Assembly: GCA_030612705.1 (NCBI GenBank)
Contig: JAUWNI010000015.1
Coordinates: forward strand, 1 to 48,170
Direction of reading: 5' to 3'
Source: Phycisphaerae bacterium
GTDB taxonomy: Bacteria; Planctomycetota; Phycisphaerae; UBA1845; Fen-1342
Length of the DNA: 48,170 nt
The notes beneath the pieces were generated by a model. That model did no database searches. It saw only the letters and a program-made list of their open reading frames with translations, and was not told the origin of the DNA. Each line of letters begins with the position of its first letter. Position 1 is the first letter of the stretch. Shown here in pieces: positions 33,131 through 41,490 of the stretch. Both the position numbers and the translations under genes were made by a program.

Positions 33131-33901
33131 TTAATGACGATCTTTCTCGGCGCGATAGATTACCACGCCGCCGAAGTTCAACGTCTTGGTGGTTACGCGC
33201 GGGAAACCCGCCTGCTCAAGCCGCTCCACCATCGCTCCACGCCGTTCGAACGTGCGGATCGAGTTCGGCAGGTAGCGATAAGCGCCGGTCGTGTCACGAC
33301 TGATCAACGTGGCAAGACGCGGGAGCACCTTTTCGCAATACACGCGGTAGCCCCAACGCAGCAGCACGTTTTCCGGCAGCGCGAATTCGAGTATCACCAC
33401 CCGCCCGCCGGGTCGCAACACCCGGTGCATCTCGCACAAACCCGCGTGCAAATCCTGAAAGTTACGCACGCCGAACGCGCAACTGATCACGTCAACCGTC
33501 TCGTCGGCGAGCGGTATGCGCAGCCCGTCGGCGCGCAAGAGTTGGATCGGTGTTCGGATGCCGTCGTAATGACCACGGGCGAGCATCCGACCGGCGAAAT
33601 CGACGCCCACGATCAGCTTTGGCGGGGGTGTACGGTCGGCAAAGGCGCGGATCATGTCGCCCGTGCCGCAGCACACGTCCAACACCACGTCCGCCGCGCC
33701 TGGGCCGATGTCGGCGACCACTTTCTGTCGCCAGGCCGCGTCGCGTCCGAGGCTGACAATGCGATTGATGCGCTCGTACGTCGGTGCGATTGCGTCGAAC
33801 ATTGACCGGACGCGCGTCGCCTTGTCCGTCTGCGCGTGCGGATCCCGCAGCGTGTCCCGATCCCACACGGGTGATGTCGGCGATGTGCGTTCCGGCTTCA
33901 T
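33131..33901 (-). CDS. menG: UbiE/MenG-type quinone C-methyltransferase
   Basis: A 256-residue SAM-dependent methyltransferase. It shows the UbiE/MenG hallmarks: MFDAIAPTYERINRIVSLG near the start, the SAM-binding VVLDVCCGTGDM, VGVDFAGRMLA, and CAFGVRNFQDLHAGLCEMHR, ending with FPRVTTKTLNFGGVVIYRAE. It methylates demethylmenaquinol (or the ubiquinone precursor) in respiratory quinone synthesis; planctomycetes mostly use menaquinone, so MenG is the likelier role. The ATG at 33901 has AAGG 6 bases upstream. No other quinone genes lie nearby. Confidence 0.9.
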   Translation of the reverse strand: MKPERTSPTSPVWDRDTLRDPHAQTDKATRVRSMFDAIAPTYERINRIVSLGRDAAWRQKVVADIGPGAADVVLDVCCGTGDMIRAFADRTPPPKLIVGVDFAGRMLARGHYDGIRTPIQLLRADGLRIPLADETVDVISCAFGVRNFQDLHAGLCEMHRVLRPGGRVVILEFALPENVLLRWGYRVYCEKVLPRLATLISRDTTGAYRYLPNSIRTFERRGAMVERLEQAGFPRVTTKTLNFGGVVIYRAEKDRH

Positions 33902-34008
33902 ATGACCTTGCCTACCATAAGCTCGACAAAGGATCAACACGCAACGAAAATGCAGCGACAAGTCGGGTGTGTAACACTTCAGGCGGGGCGGGGTTTGGGG
34001 CTGGAAAT

Positions 34009-34089
34009 GTATCGGCCGCCCACCGTGACGGCCGTAAAACGACGAACGGTTTCCTGTTTTCGACGTCCGCCACGGTGGGCGGACGCTAC
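34009..34089. repeat. GTA(G/T)CG...CGCTAC palindromic repeat copy
   Basis: Inverted arms GTATCGGCCGCCCACCGTGA and CCACGGTGGGCGGACGCTAC, in the same family as 5799 and 12508, with an unrelated central sequence. The 250-bp spacer between menG and the pseudopilin holds nothing else. Confidence 0.7.
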
Positions 34090-34150
34090 ATTCTCCCCCG
34101 AAGCTGCCTCAACTGTCGCGCTCCCGGAATTTACGTGAAGATTATTGTTA

Positions 34151-35119
34151 TTACTTATGTGTAATCAGTGTCCAGCGATGGGTTTGCGTGTACCAGAGCG
34201 GGGCCAACTCGGTTGGAAAGGCGTTGCCCGACGAGCCGTTCCGAGAGTTGGGGGGCGGCTGACACGGGTACCAGTTGTCTTCATAGCGGTCGTCCGGGCC
34301 GACGTTAAGCGGTTCGCCGGGGTACCAGACGAAAGTCCGCGTGGTGTTTACCGGGTTGTGTTGCGTTGAGGCATGGCGGATCGTGCTGACGTGTCCGTCC
34401 TGGAAGAGCAGGTTGGCCGGGGCGGAACCGGGCGAGAGCGAGGGGTGACGCCCCCAGGCTACGGTGTTGTCGAATTGCGTGGGGTCGTTCCAGACGCCTG
34501 TTGATAACGCGTTGCCGCTCAAATTGAAGATGCCGGAGGTATAAGCGTCGCCGGCCAGGACGCGGCCGGAAGTATCCCGGTCGTGGCCTGGAAAGCTTCG
34601 GGGTGGGTTTTTCCCGTTGGAGGCCTGCCCCGGCTGCCAGGCCCAGCCGCCGGCTGAAAGCGGGACGCCGATGCCGTAGCTGTAGTCTATACCGCCGCGT
34701 TCCCTAGTTGGGGGGTAGATCAGGTCGTTATGCCGGGCGGCGTTTAGAGGGTCGGGGTAGCGGTCGGCGGGGCAGTAACCGATGTAACCGGCTCCTCGTC
34801 GTCCGGCTTGTACGGATTGAGACGGGTTGCCTGATGGGCCGAGCAGATTCCGTTGGATCAAGACGTCGATCCAGGTATAGCGAATCGACGTTCCGCCATC
34901 GTCCCAGAGCGGGTAGAACCCGAATTCGCTGTACGTGCTTTCGAGCGCGCGTCCGAGTTGCTGGAGTTGGGCGCTGCATTTGGTTTGGATGGCTTTTCGG
35001 CGAGCGAGTTGCAACGACGGCAGAATGGTCGCGATCAGCAGAGAGATGATGCCGACGACGACGAGCAGCTCTGCCAGCGAAAATCCCGACCTGCGAGGCC
35101 GCGACGCGCTCGGCGTCAT
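34151..35119 (-). CDS. Type II-like pseudopilin with DUF1559-like C-terminus
   Basis: A 322-residue protein with a prepilin leader: basic MTPSASRPRRSG, cleavage before FSLAELLVVVGIISLLIATI with Glu at +5, then a long helix. The remainder has the features of planctomycete H-X9-DG proteins: SYGIGVPLSAGGWAW and FQDGHVSTIRHAST (HxDG-like). These proteins are numerous in the phylum and are thought to be exported pseudopilin-like structures. The ATG at 35119 is preferred to a GTG at 35161 because it begins the leader. No secretion-system genes are adjacent. Confidence 0.8.
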   Translation of the reverse strand: MTPSASRPRRSGFSLAELLVVVGIISLLIATILPSLQLARRKAIQTKCSAQLQQLGRALESTYSEFGFYPLWDDGGTSIRYTWIDVLIQRNLLGPSGNPSQSVQAGRRGAGYIGYCPADRYPDPLNAARHNDLIYPPTRERGGIDYSYGIGVPLSAGGWAWQPGQASNGKNPPRSFPGHDRDTSGRVLAGDAYTSGIFNLSGNALSTGVWNDPTQFDNTVAWGRHPSLSPGSAPANLLFQDGHVSTIRHASTQHNPVNTTRTFVWYPGEPLNVGPDDRYEDNWYPCQPPPNSRNGSSGNAFPTELAPLWYTQTHRWTLITHK

Positions 35120-35284
35120 CAGATAAAGCTCAATCGTCTGCCGAAATAGCAATGCGCACACCTCTCATACATCACCCCGGTCGGCTACTTTGCACGCGGG
35201 GCGATGAACCGCATATCTAACTATACACCAGGATAAAGCCATCGTCGGGCGGATTCAACACAAAGATACGCGTTTCGCATCAAG

Positions 35285-37024
35285 TCAATGTGCCGCGGCG
35301 ATCCAGAAGCCCATAGGCGGTAATTCGATCCGCCGTGGGTGTGCACCCCGATTTACCGGTGCGCTGCTCAATAATGTCGCCGACGGCGGCTGAGGCAGTT
35401 GTTCGAGTTCGACCTGGCGTAGTTCGAGGGCGTAGTTGATCAGCGTGTACGTGGTTTCGTCGTGCCAGGTGCGGGCGAGACCGAGGACACCCACTTTGGC
35501 GAGCGGGTCGAGCACGTACACGCGGCTCCGGCGCAGTGAACTTCGTGCACGGCGCAGCCGGGCCAATGTCGTGAATAGCTCGCGCAGGCCGTGATCGTCG
35601 GTGTTCCAATCGATCGGGGTGCGCTCGAACAAGTGCAGCCTGTTTCGGTTGCCGGCTTCCTGGCCGTTGTAGATCAGCGGCACGCCGGGCAGTGTGAAAG
35701 TCAGGACGGCGGCGGCTTTGGCGGCATCCGGGCCATAACGTTCCAAGCCGGGCTTGTGCCACGCGCACAGATCATGGTTGCTGCTGAATCTCAGACGCAA
35801 GCTGCCGGCGGGAAAGTCGAGTTCCTCGTTTGCCAGGATCGTGGCGATCGACGCGGGGTTCAACTTTCCCGCGCGCAGGCGGCCGAGCGCCTGATATGTC
35901 CACCAATCGTAGGTCAGGTCGAACGCCCGCGCGTGCCGCGCGGGTTGGTCGTCTTCGGCCAGCATCATGACGGGCTTGACCGCGTCCAACTCCTCGCGCG
36001 CGTCGTTCCAGAAATCGGTAGGCAACATGCCCGCCACGTCGCAGCGGAAGCCGTCGATGCCAACGTCGCGCACCCAGTAGAGCATCATCTCGGTCATGTA
36101 GCGACGAAGCTCGGGCACGGTGTAGTCGAGTTGGGCGACGTCGGTCCAGTCGGCCGGGGAGCGGATATCGCCGCGCTTGTCGCGCGCAAACCAGTCGGGG
36201 TGTTCGTGGATCAGCGGATTGTCCCAGGCGGTGTGGTTGGCGACCAGGTCGATGATCAGCTTCATGCCGCGCTCGTGCGTCGCTGTCAGGAGCGACTTGA
36301 AATCGTCGAGCGTGCCGAACTCGGGGTTGACGGCGTAATAATCGCTGATTGAGTACGGGCTGCCGAGCGGGCCTTTACGACGCGTTTTGCCAACCGGGTG
36401 GATCGGCATGAGCCAGATGACGGTAATGCCGAGCTCACGCAAATCGTCCAGTTGCCGCTCGAGCCCTTGGAAAGTCCCCTCCGGCGAGAATGAGCGCAAA
36501 TAGACCTCGTAAATCACCGCATCGCGGACCCAGTCGGCGGACGCTCGCGCTGGTGTAGCGTGGTGTTTGCCGTGTCGCAACTCGTCGATATCACGGTATG
36601 GGCCGATCCAGGCACCGAGGAGCATCCCGCCGGGGACGCCGCGGTCGGGGACGCGGATGACGATAGCGTTATTACCAGGCTTTGCGCGGCGGTCGAGGTT
36701 GCGGGCGAAACGCCGATGGTTGGTGTCTTCATTCGTGATTTCGACGCCGTTGATCCAGACGGTGGCGGTCTGGTCGATACCGGCGAGGCAGAGGCCGTTC
36801 TGTTCACCGGGTGTCGGCGGCGGTAAATCGAACTCGCGGCGATACCAGGCGACTCCTTCGTAGCCGTCCCGGCCGTGCTGCTCCCAAAAGGCGGGGATTT
36901 GTAGTGTGTCCCAGGAGTCCTCCAGTATGATTTGCGGACGATACCACTCATCGTGGAGGCCGGCGTTGTCGACGTCGGTTTTAAAGTGCCACTCTCCATC
37001 GAGGGAAATGTGTCTGCCGATCAT
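35285..37024 (-). CDS. GH13 alpha-amylase-family enzyme with GH2-like N-terminal sugar-binding domain
   Basis: A 579-residue protein with two modules. Residues 1-165 resemble the jelly-roll of GH2 beta-galactosidases (LDGEWHFKTDVDNAGLHDEW, GVAWYRREFDLP, TATVWINGVEI). From about 168 a GH13 barrel follows: YEVYLRSFSPEG, region I DLVANH (about 258), region II GFRCDVAGM with the nucleophile Asp (about 323), region III MMLAEDD with the general acid Glu, region IV FSSNHD (about 415), and a C-terminal beta domain ending PPMGFWIAA. Catalytic residues are intact, so it should cleave or transfer alpha-glucosidic bonds. No signal peptide is seen, so it is probably cytoplasmic and may process stored glucan. 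Confidence 0.9.
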   Translation of the reverse strand: MIGRHISLDGEWHFKTDVDNAGLHDEWYRPQIILEDSWDTLQIPAFWEQHGRDGYEGVAWYRREFDLPPPTPGEQNGLCLAGIDQTATVWINGVEITNEDTNHRRFARNLDRRAKPGNNAIVIRVPDRGVPGGMLLGAWIGPYRDIDELRHGKHHATPARASADWVRDAVIYEVYLRSFSPEGTFQGLERQLDDLRELGITVIWLMPIHPVGKTRRKGPLGSPYSISDYYAVNPEFGTLDDFKSLLTATHERGMKLIIDLVANHTAWDNPLIHEHPDWFARDKRGDIRSPADWTDVAQLDYTVPELRRYMTEMMLYWVRDVGIDGFRCDVAGMLPTDFWNDAREELDAVKPVMMLAEDDQPARHARAFDLTYDWWTYQALGRLRAGKLNPASIATILANEELDFPAGSLRLRFSSNHDLCAWHKPGLERYGPDAAKAAAVLTFTLPGVPLIYNGQEAGNRNRLHLFERTPIDWNTDDHGLRELFTTLARLRRARSSLRRSRVYVLDPLAKVGVLGLARTWHDETTYTLINYALELRQVELEQLPQPPSATLLSSAPVNRGAHPRRIELPPMGFWIAAAH

Positions 37025-37102
37025 GATCCGCCTTGCGTTTCGACTTCTGTCGAGCGTTTATTCCGCGGCTCATTTTTCTTGTGATGCGTCATCTTGTCGA
37101 AA

Positions 37103-37133
37103 GCCGCACGGGCTGAAGCCCGTGGCTCGTCAC
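37103..37133. repeat. TGAA-loop hairpin repeat, intergenic copy
   Basis: Matches the valS-embedded copy at 9732-9762 at 29 of 31 positions. The two differences are a compensating pair in the stem (CACGGGC/GCCCGTG instead of CGCGGGC/GCCCGCG), so the hairpin is kept. Confidence 0.85.
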
Positions 37134-37168
37134 GCATTGGATTCAAACGTTACCACCTGAAGATTGCC

Positions 37169-39406
37169 CTACAGATTCTCCAAAATGTAGTTCAGTCGTA
37201 GCTCGCGGTAGTGCTCGTCGCCGCGGCCGATGCCGTGCCGGTCGCGTGGGTAGATCATCAGGTCGAACGTTTTGTTTTTCTGTTGCAGGGCGTCGATGAG
37301 CTGGGCGCAGCTTTGAAAGTGGACGTTGTCGTCCAGCAGGCCGTGGACGATCAGCAGCCGCCCGTGCAGATTATCCGCCGCGCCGGCGATCTCGGCCCGG
37401 TCGTAGCCTTCCGGATTGTGCTGGGGCGTTTGCATATAGCGTTCGGCGTAGATCGAATCGTAGTTTCGCCAATCCGAGAGCAGCGCGCCGGCGATGCCGA
37501 CCTTGAACATGTCGCTGTGCGTCAGCGCGTAAGCAGCCAGGAAGCCGCCGTAGCTGTAGCCCATGATGCCGATGCGGTCGGGATCGGCGTAGCCTTGATC
37601 GATCAGCCAGCGCAGGCTGTCTTCGACGTCCGCCAACTCGTTTTCGCCGAGGCGACAATAGGCTTGCCAGGTGGCGACGGCAACGTTGCCGGTACACGAA
37701 TGCGGATCGCAACGCCAAATGATGTAACCCTGCTGCGCGAGATACTGGTAGAACAACTGTCGGCGGCCGCCCCAGCGGTTGCGGACGATCTGTGAGCCGG
37801 GGGCACCGTAGACGAGGCACAAAACGGGGTATTTCCTGTTCGGGTCGAAGTCGGGCGGGCGGATCATCTGGACGTTCATTGCAAAGCCGTTGCGGTTGGG
37901 AATTTCGAGCAGTTCGGGCACGCTCCAGACGTATTCGTCGAGCGCTTCGACCCGATTCTCGTTGATGACGCGCACGAGCGCGCCGTCGCCGTGGCGCAGG
38001 TTCACTTGTCGCGGCGTGGCGCGGCTGCTGAACGTGTCGAAGAAGAAACGCAGCATGGGGTCGAAGTTAACGTCGTGCGTGAAGCCGAGCTCGGTCAGCC
38101 GCTCGATCGGTCCGTCTTCGAGCGGCACCCGATAGGCATGACGCTCGAGCACGGATTCGCGTGAGCCGGTGAAATAGACCAGCCCCGTCTGCTCATCGTG
38201 GCCCACTATCCCGCGGACGGGCCAAGCGCCGCCGGTAACGCGGCGAAGCAGCTTGCCGTCGCGGCTGTAGTGATAGATATGCCGATACCCGTCGCGTTCG
38301 CTCAGCCACAGGAAGGTGCGGTCTTCCAGCCAGAACGGATGCGCGACGTTCTCAACCCACGCGGGCGAGACTTCGCGGATCAGCGTGCGGACGCGCCCCG
38401 TTTTCGGATCCGCCTCGTTGAGATCGAGCCAACGCTGCTCGCGATCCTGCACGGAGAAAAGCAGCTTACCGGCTGGTGACCAACCGACGCGCACAATCAG
38501 GATGTCGGTGTCGGCGTACTTCGTGAGATTGGCCCAGACGGTCCGGCCGGTTTTCCTTCTGGCGATACCCAGCCGAACGACGGGGTTGGGTTCGCCGGCC
38601 TTGGGATAGCGGGTTTGTTCGACGGTGGAATAGTCGGGCATGTAGTCGACAATTGCGTAGAGCGGGACGTTGGATTCGTCGATCTGGAAAAACGCCAGGT
38701 ATTCGGCGTCAAAACGCCACCAGGAAGCCCGCCACCTGTTGCGGCCGAAGATTTCCTCCTGGTAGACCCAATCGAGGATGCCGTTGAGCAGGGTGTCGGA
38801 GCCGTCGCGGGTGATTTGCCGTTGCTTGCCGGTGTGTGTATCGATCATGAACAGGTTGTTGTCGCGGACGAAGCTGACGGCGTCGCCGTGCGGACTGAGA
38901 TCGACGACGCGGCGCGGCCCGGTGTCGCGGGTTAGCTTTCGCATCTTGTCCTCGTCGAAGCGATAGAAATACAGGCCGCCGTTGTGTCGGATGAGGACGG
39001 CGTTGCGGTCGTTGGTCCAGGAATTCGGTCGCCGGGCGAGGCGCCGGGCAGCCTGCTCGTCGAAGTCCTCGTGTGTGCTGAGTGCTGCTTCGAGCGCGTC
39101 CTGGTCGTACGCCGGCTCGGCTTCGTCGGTCAGCGCGTCGATCCGCATCAATTGCCCTTGGCGCCGATGCAGGTAATGACGGCCGTCGTCGAGCCAGCGC
39201 ATGCCGCGGGCGTACGAGCCGTCGAAGTCGACCCGCTCGGAGCCGCGGATCACGTCGAGTGTCAGCGGCTTTGGTTGCTCGGCATTCCGTGAGGCGGGTT
39301 GGGATGTTGCTTGTGAAGCAGGTTGGGATTGAGCATGAGCGGCTGCGAGAGTTATCAGGATCGTGATTAAGCGGGATGCACGGAGGCACATGCGAGAGAT
39401 GTGCAT
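37169..39406 (-). CDS. S9 family (DPP-IV-like) serine peptidase, exported
   Basis: A 745-residue prolyl-oligopeptidase-family enzyme. A signal peptide (LITILITLAAAHAQS) is followed by a Gln/Ser/Pro linker, a beta-propeller (about residues 60-490) and an alpha/beta-hydrolase domain. The Glu pair that grips the substrate N-terminus in DPP-IV is present in ILDWVYQEEIFGR. The catalytic triad is Ser in GIMGYSYGGFLAAY (about 616), Asp in HGLLDDNVHF (about 689) and His in PRDRHGIGRGD (about 722). It should release N-terminal dipeptides in the periplasm. The ATG at 39406 has GAGGA upstream and directly begins the signal peptide. Confidence 0.92.
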   Translation of the reverse strand: MHISRMCLRASRLITILITLAAAHAQSQPASQATSQPASRNAEQPKPLTLDVIRGSERVDFDGSYARGMRWLDDGRHYLHRRQGQLMRIDALTDEAEPAYDQDALEAALSTHEDFDEQAARRLARRPNSWTNDRNAVLIRHNGGLYFYRFDEDKMRKLTRDTGPRRVVDLSPHGDAVSFVRDNNLFMIDTHTGKQRQITRDGSDTLLNGILDWVYQEEIFGRNRWRASWWRFDAEYLAFFQIDESNVPLYAIVDYMPDYSTVEQTRYPKAGEPNPVVRLGIARRKTGRTVWANLTKYADTDILIVRVGWSPAGKLLFSVQDREQRWLDLNEADPKTGRVRTLIREVSPAWVENVAHPFWLEDRTFLWLSERDGYRHIYHYSRDGKLLRRVTGGAWPVRGIVGHDEQTGLVYFTGSRESVLERHAYRVPLEDGPIERLTELGFTHDVNFDPMLRFFFDTFSSRATPRQVNLRHGDGALVRVINENRVEALDEYVWSVPELLEIPNRNGFAMNVQMIRPPDFDPNRKYPVLCLVYGAPGSQIVRNRWGGRRQLFYQYLAQQGYIIWRCDPHSCTGNVAVATWQAYCRLGENELADVEDSLRWLIDQGYADPDRIGIMGYSYGGFLAAYALTHSDMFKVGIAGALLSDWRNYDSIYAERYMQTPQHNPEGYDRAEIAGAADNLHGRLLIVHGLLDDNVHFQSCAQLIDALQQKNKTFDLMIYPRDRHGIGRGDEHYRELRLNYILENL

Positions 39407-39530
39407 GTTAAACGTCCTCGAAAAGGTCATGGCTCGTTTTGTGTTTTGCTTGTGGCGGGAATCGTGGGATTCGTCAAGCGTGGGCCGGGATTGTGCTTAG
39501 AATTTTCACGGAGTTTGAGGCTGGGGCCCC

Positions 39531-39664
39531 GTAGCGTCCGCCCCCCGTGGCGGGTGCCACGGACAAGCGGCAGTTTGCTTGTCCGTGCTTCCAGCGATGC
39601 TACCCACCAATTGAGGTACGACAAAGCACTGGATTCCTCCGCGCGTCCGCCGTTGGCGGACGCG
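39531..39664. repeat. Single GTAGCGTCCG arm plus two perfect hairpins
   Basis: Contains one arm of the GTAGCG family (39531-39553), an 11-bp perfect hairpin (CACGGACAAGC at 39558-39568 with GCTTGTCCGTG at 39577-39587) and a 10-bp perfect hairpin (CGCGTCCGCC at 39642-39651 with GGCGGACGCG at 39655-39664). It occupies the 460-bp divergent spacer between the S9 peptidase and rtcB; no gene was seen there. Confidence 0.75.
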
Positions 39665-39867
39665 GTCGGAATGACATTCAGACGCCACCAACTTTCGTGA
39701 TGCTCACCCGGGGCCCATGCTCCAGCTACCGACCGTCGCCCTTTCGGGGATATGATGTCCCGTCGGATGATATCCACAGTGATTGACCGGTTGCATCCGC
39801 GAGAGAAAGTTAACGGCGGCACTTGTCGGCAAAGCAGAGCTTTGCGGTCCCCATTTGGGAGTGACCG

Positions 39868-41259
39868 ATGAAGAAACGTGAACTGCTCAAACTCGGCTTT
39901 CCGTATGGGCCGGTGCTCAAGGAGGCTTTGCACGCCTGCGGCGAGGCGGCCAACGCCGGCGTGAAGAAAACCACGCTGCGCCAGACGATGAAAGAACTGG
40001 CCCGCGAGCCCGACCGCTTCGTCGACGATCCGATCTTCGGCCCGGTCGCGGCCCAGTTGGTCACGCGCGAGCCGGCGCGGGAGAACTACAAGCTCCGCGA
40101 CGATCTGGATTATCCGTTCTGGGGCGAGGACATCGACCCGGATGCACACCGGCAGATGCGTAACGCCTGTCGGCTGCCGATCTCCGTGGCCGGGGCGCTG
40201 ATGCCCGACGCACACGTCGGCTATGGGCTGCCGATCGGCGGCGTGCTGGCGACGGACAACGCAGTCATTCCGTACGCGGTGGGCGTGGACATTGCCTGCC
40301 GGGTGAAGATGACCGTGTTCGACTTGCCGCCAAAAAGACTCGAGGATGAGCATGACCGATTCAAGAACATTCTGAACCGGGAAACGCTGTTCGGCATCGG
40401 TGTGAAGTGGCACAAGCCGCCGACGCACCCGGTCATGGACGAGGACTGGAACTTCTCGCCGATCATCAAGCAGGTGAAGGACGTGGCGTGGAAGCAACTC
40501 GGTACGTCCGGCTCCGGCAACCACTTCGTCGAGTTCGGCGAGGTGGAGTTCGGACCGAACAACGTCGGCGTCGAGCCGGGTAGCTATCTGGCAGTCGTCT
40601 CGCACAGCGGCTCGCGCGGGGCCGGCAACCGCGTCGCCGGCTACTACAGCAAGCTTGCCCGCGATCTGCGCCGGAATTTGCCGAAAGAGCTGCACCACCT
40701 GGCGTGGCTGTCGCTCGATGCCGAGGGGGCGGAGTACTGGGCGGCGATGGAGCTGATGGGCCGCTATGCCCACGCCGGCCATGAGATCATCCATGCCAAG
40801 ATCGTCCGCGCGGTCGGGCAGCGCGTCGTCTACCAGATCGAGAACCACCACAATTTCGCGTGGAAGGAAACACACGCCGGACGCGACGTGATCGTCCACC
40901 GCAAGGGTGCCACCCCCGCCGGCAAGGGCGTGCTCGGCTACATCCCCGGCTCGATGACCGCCCCCGGCTACCTGGTCGAGGGTCTCGGCGACCCGCGCTC
41001 GCTCAACTCGGCCTCGCACGGCGCCGGCCGACGCATGTCCCGCCGAGCGGCCCGCGAGATGACCACTTGGAGCGACCTACGCGCTTATCTGCGAGAAAAG
41101 GGCGTAACCCTGCTCGCGGCGGGTCTGGACGAAACGCCACACGCGTATAAAGACATTGAGCAGGTCATGGACGCCCAGGCGGAACTGGTCCGCCGCGTGG
41201 CCAGGTTCACGCCGCGGATGGTCCGGATGGCCCCGGAGGGTGAAAAGCCGGAGGATTGA
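39868..41259 (+). CDS. rtcB: RtcB-type RNA ligase
   Basis: A 463-residue RtcB family protein, which joins RNA 2',3'-cyclic phosphate or 3'-phosphate ends to 5'-OH ends using GTP and manganese, in RNA repair. Signatures: LMPDAHVGYGLPIGGVLATD, AVGVDIACRVKMTVF (metal-binding Cys), GTSGSGNHFVEFGEV near 212, VSHSGSRGAG, ENHHNFAWKE and LNSASHGAGRRMSR, whose His (about 383) should be the guanylylated residue. All expected motifs are intact. GGGAG lies 6 bases before the ATG. No archease or rtcA/rtcR neighbour is present. Confidence 0.92.
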   Translation: MKKRELLKLGFPYGPVLKEALHACGEAANAGVKKTTLRQTMKELAREPDRFVDDPIFGPVAAQLVTREPARENYKLRDDLDYPFWGEDIDPDAHRQMRNACRLPISVAGALMPDAHVGYGLPIGGVLATDNAVIPYAVGVDIACRVKMTVFDLPPKRLEDEHDRFKNILNRETLFGIGVKWHKPPTHPVMDEDWNFSPIIKQVKDVAWKQLGTSGSGNHFVEFGEVEFGPNNVGVEPGSYLAVVSHSGSRGAGNRVAGYYSKLARDLRRNLPKELHHLAWLSLDAEGAEYWAAMELMGRYAHAGHEIIHAKIVRAVGQRVVYQIENHHNFAWKETHAGRDVIVHRKGATPAGKGVLGYIPGSMTAPGYLVEGLGDPRSLNSASHGAGRRMSRRAAREMTTWSDLRAYLREKGVTLLAAGLDETPHAYKDIEQVMDAQAELVRRVARFTPRMVRMAPEGEKPED

Positions 41260-41309
41260 CCCGCTCCAGGCAGCAAACAGCAGCAGCCGGGCCCCACAGC
41301 GGCCAAGAT

Positions 41310-41339
41310 GTAGCGGCCGGTCTCCGTGCCGGACGCTAC
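41310..41339. repeat. Short GTAGCG...CGCTAC hairpin
   Basis: A compact copy, GTAGCGGCCGGTCTCCGTGC then CGGACGCTAC, followed by ATGACTTTT as at 5872. Confidence 0.65.
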
Positions 41340-41353
41340 ATGACTTTTACGTC

Positions 41354-41434
41354 GGGTGGCCCTTGGCTTTAGCCGTGGGGGACACGAATCGACCGTCCAT
41401 TCGTATCCCCCGCCGCTGAAGCGACGGGCCACCC
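41354..41434. repeat. 36-bp inverted repeat with 9-base loop
   Basis: Arms 41354-41389 (GGGTGGCCCTTGGCTTTAGC...) and 41399-41434 (...GCTGAAGCGACGGGCCACCC) match at 30 of 36 positions. The ends GGGTGGCCC/GGGCCACCC are perfect. Lies downstream of rtcB and could act as a strong hairpin between convergent genes. Confidence 0.75.
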
Positions 41435-41452
41435 ATGCAGCGAGAAATCTTC

Positions 41453-41489
41453 GCAATCCCCAATCTCCAATCCGCAATCCGCAATCCCT
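41453..41489. repeat. Iterated CAATCCGCAATCC repeat
   Basis: Imperfect tandem AATCCGC/AATCTCC units, the opposite-strand relative of the run at 5010-5044 (both contain GATTGGGGATT on one strand). It ends two bases before the stop codon of the third FG-GAP gene. Confidence 0.6.
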
Positions 41490-41490
41490 A

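Noticed and set aside
39427-41019. 530-codon open frame antisense to rtcB and across its upstream spacer
   Set aside because: It is a GC-driven shadow; the plus-strand RtcB carries all family motifs, and the antisense product is Arg/His/Asp-rich without domain features.
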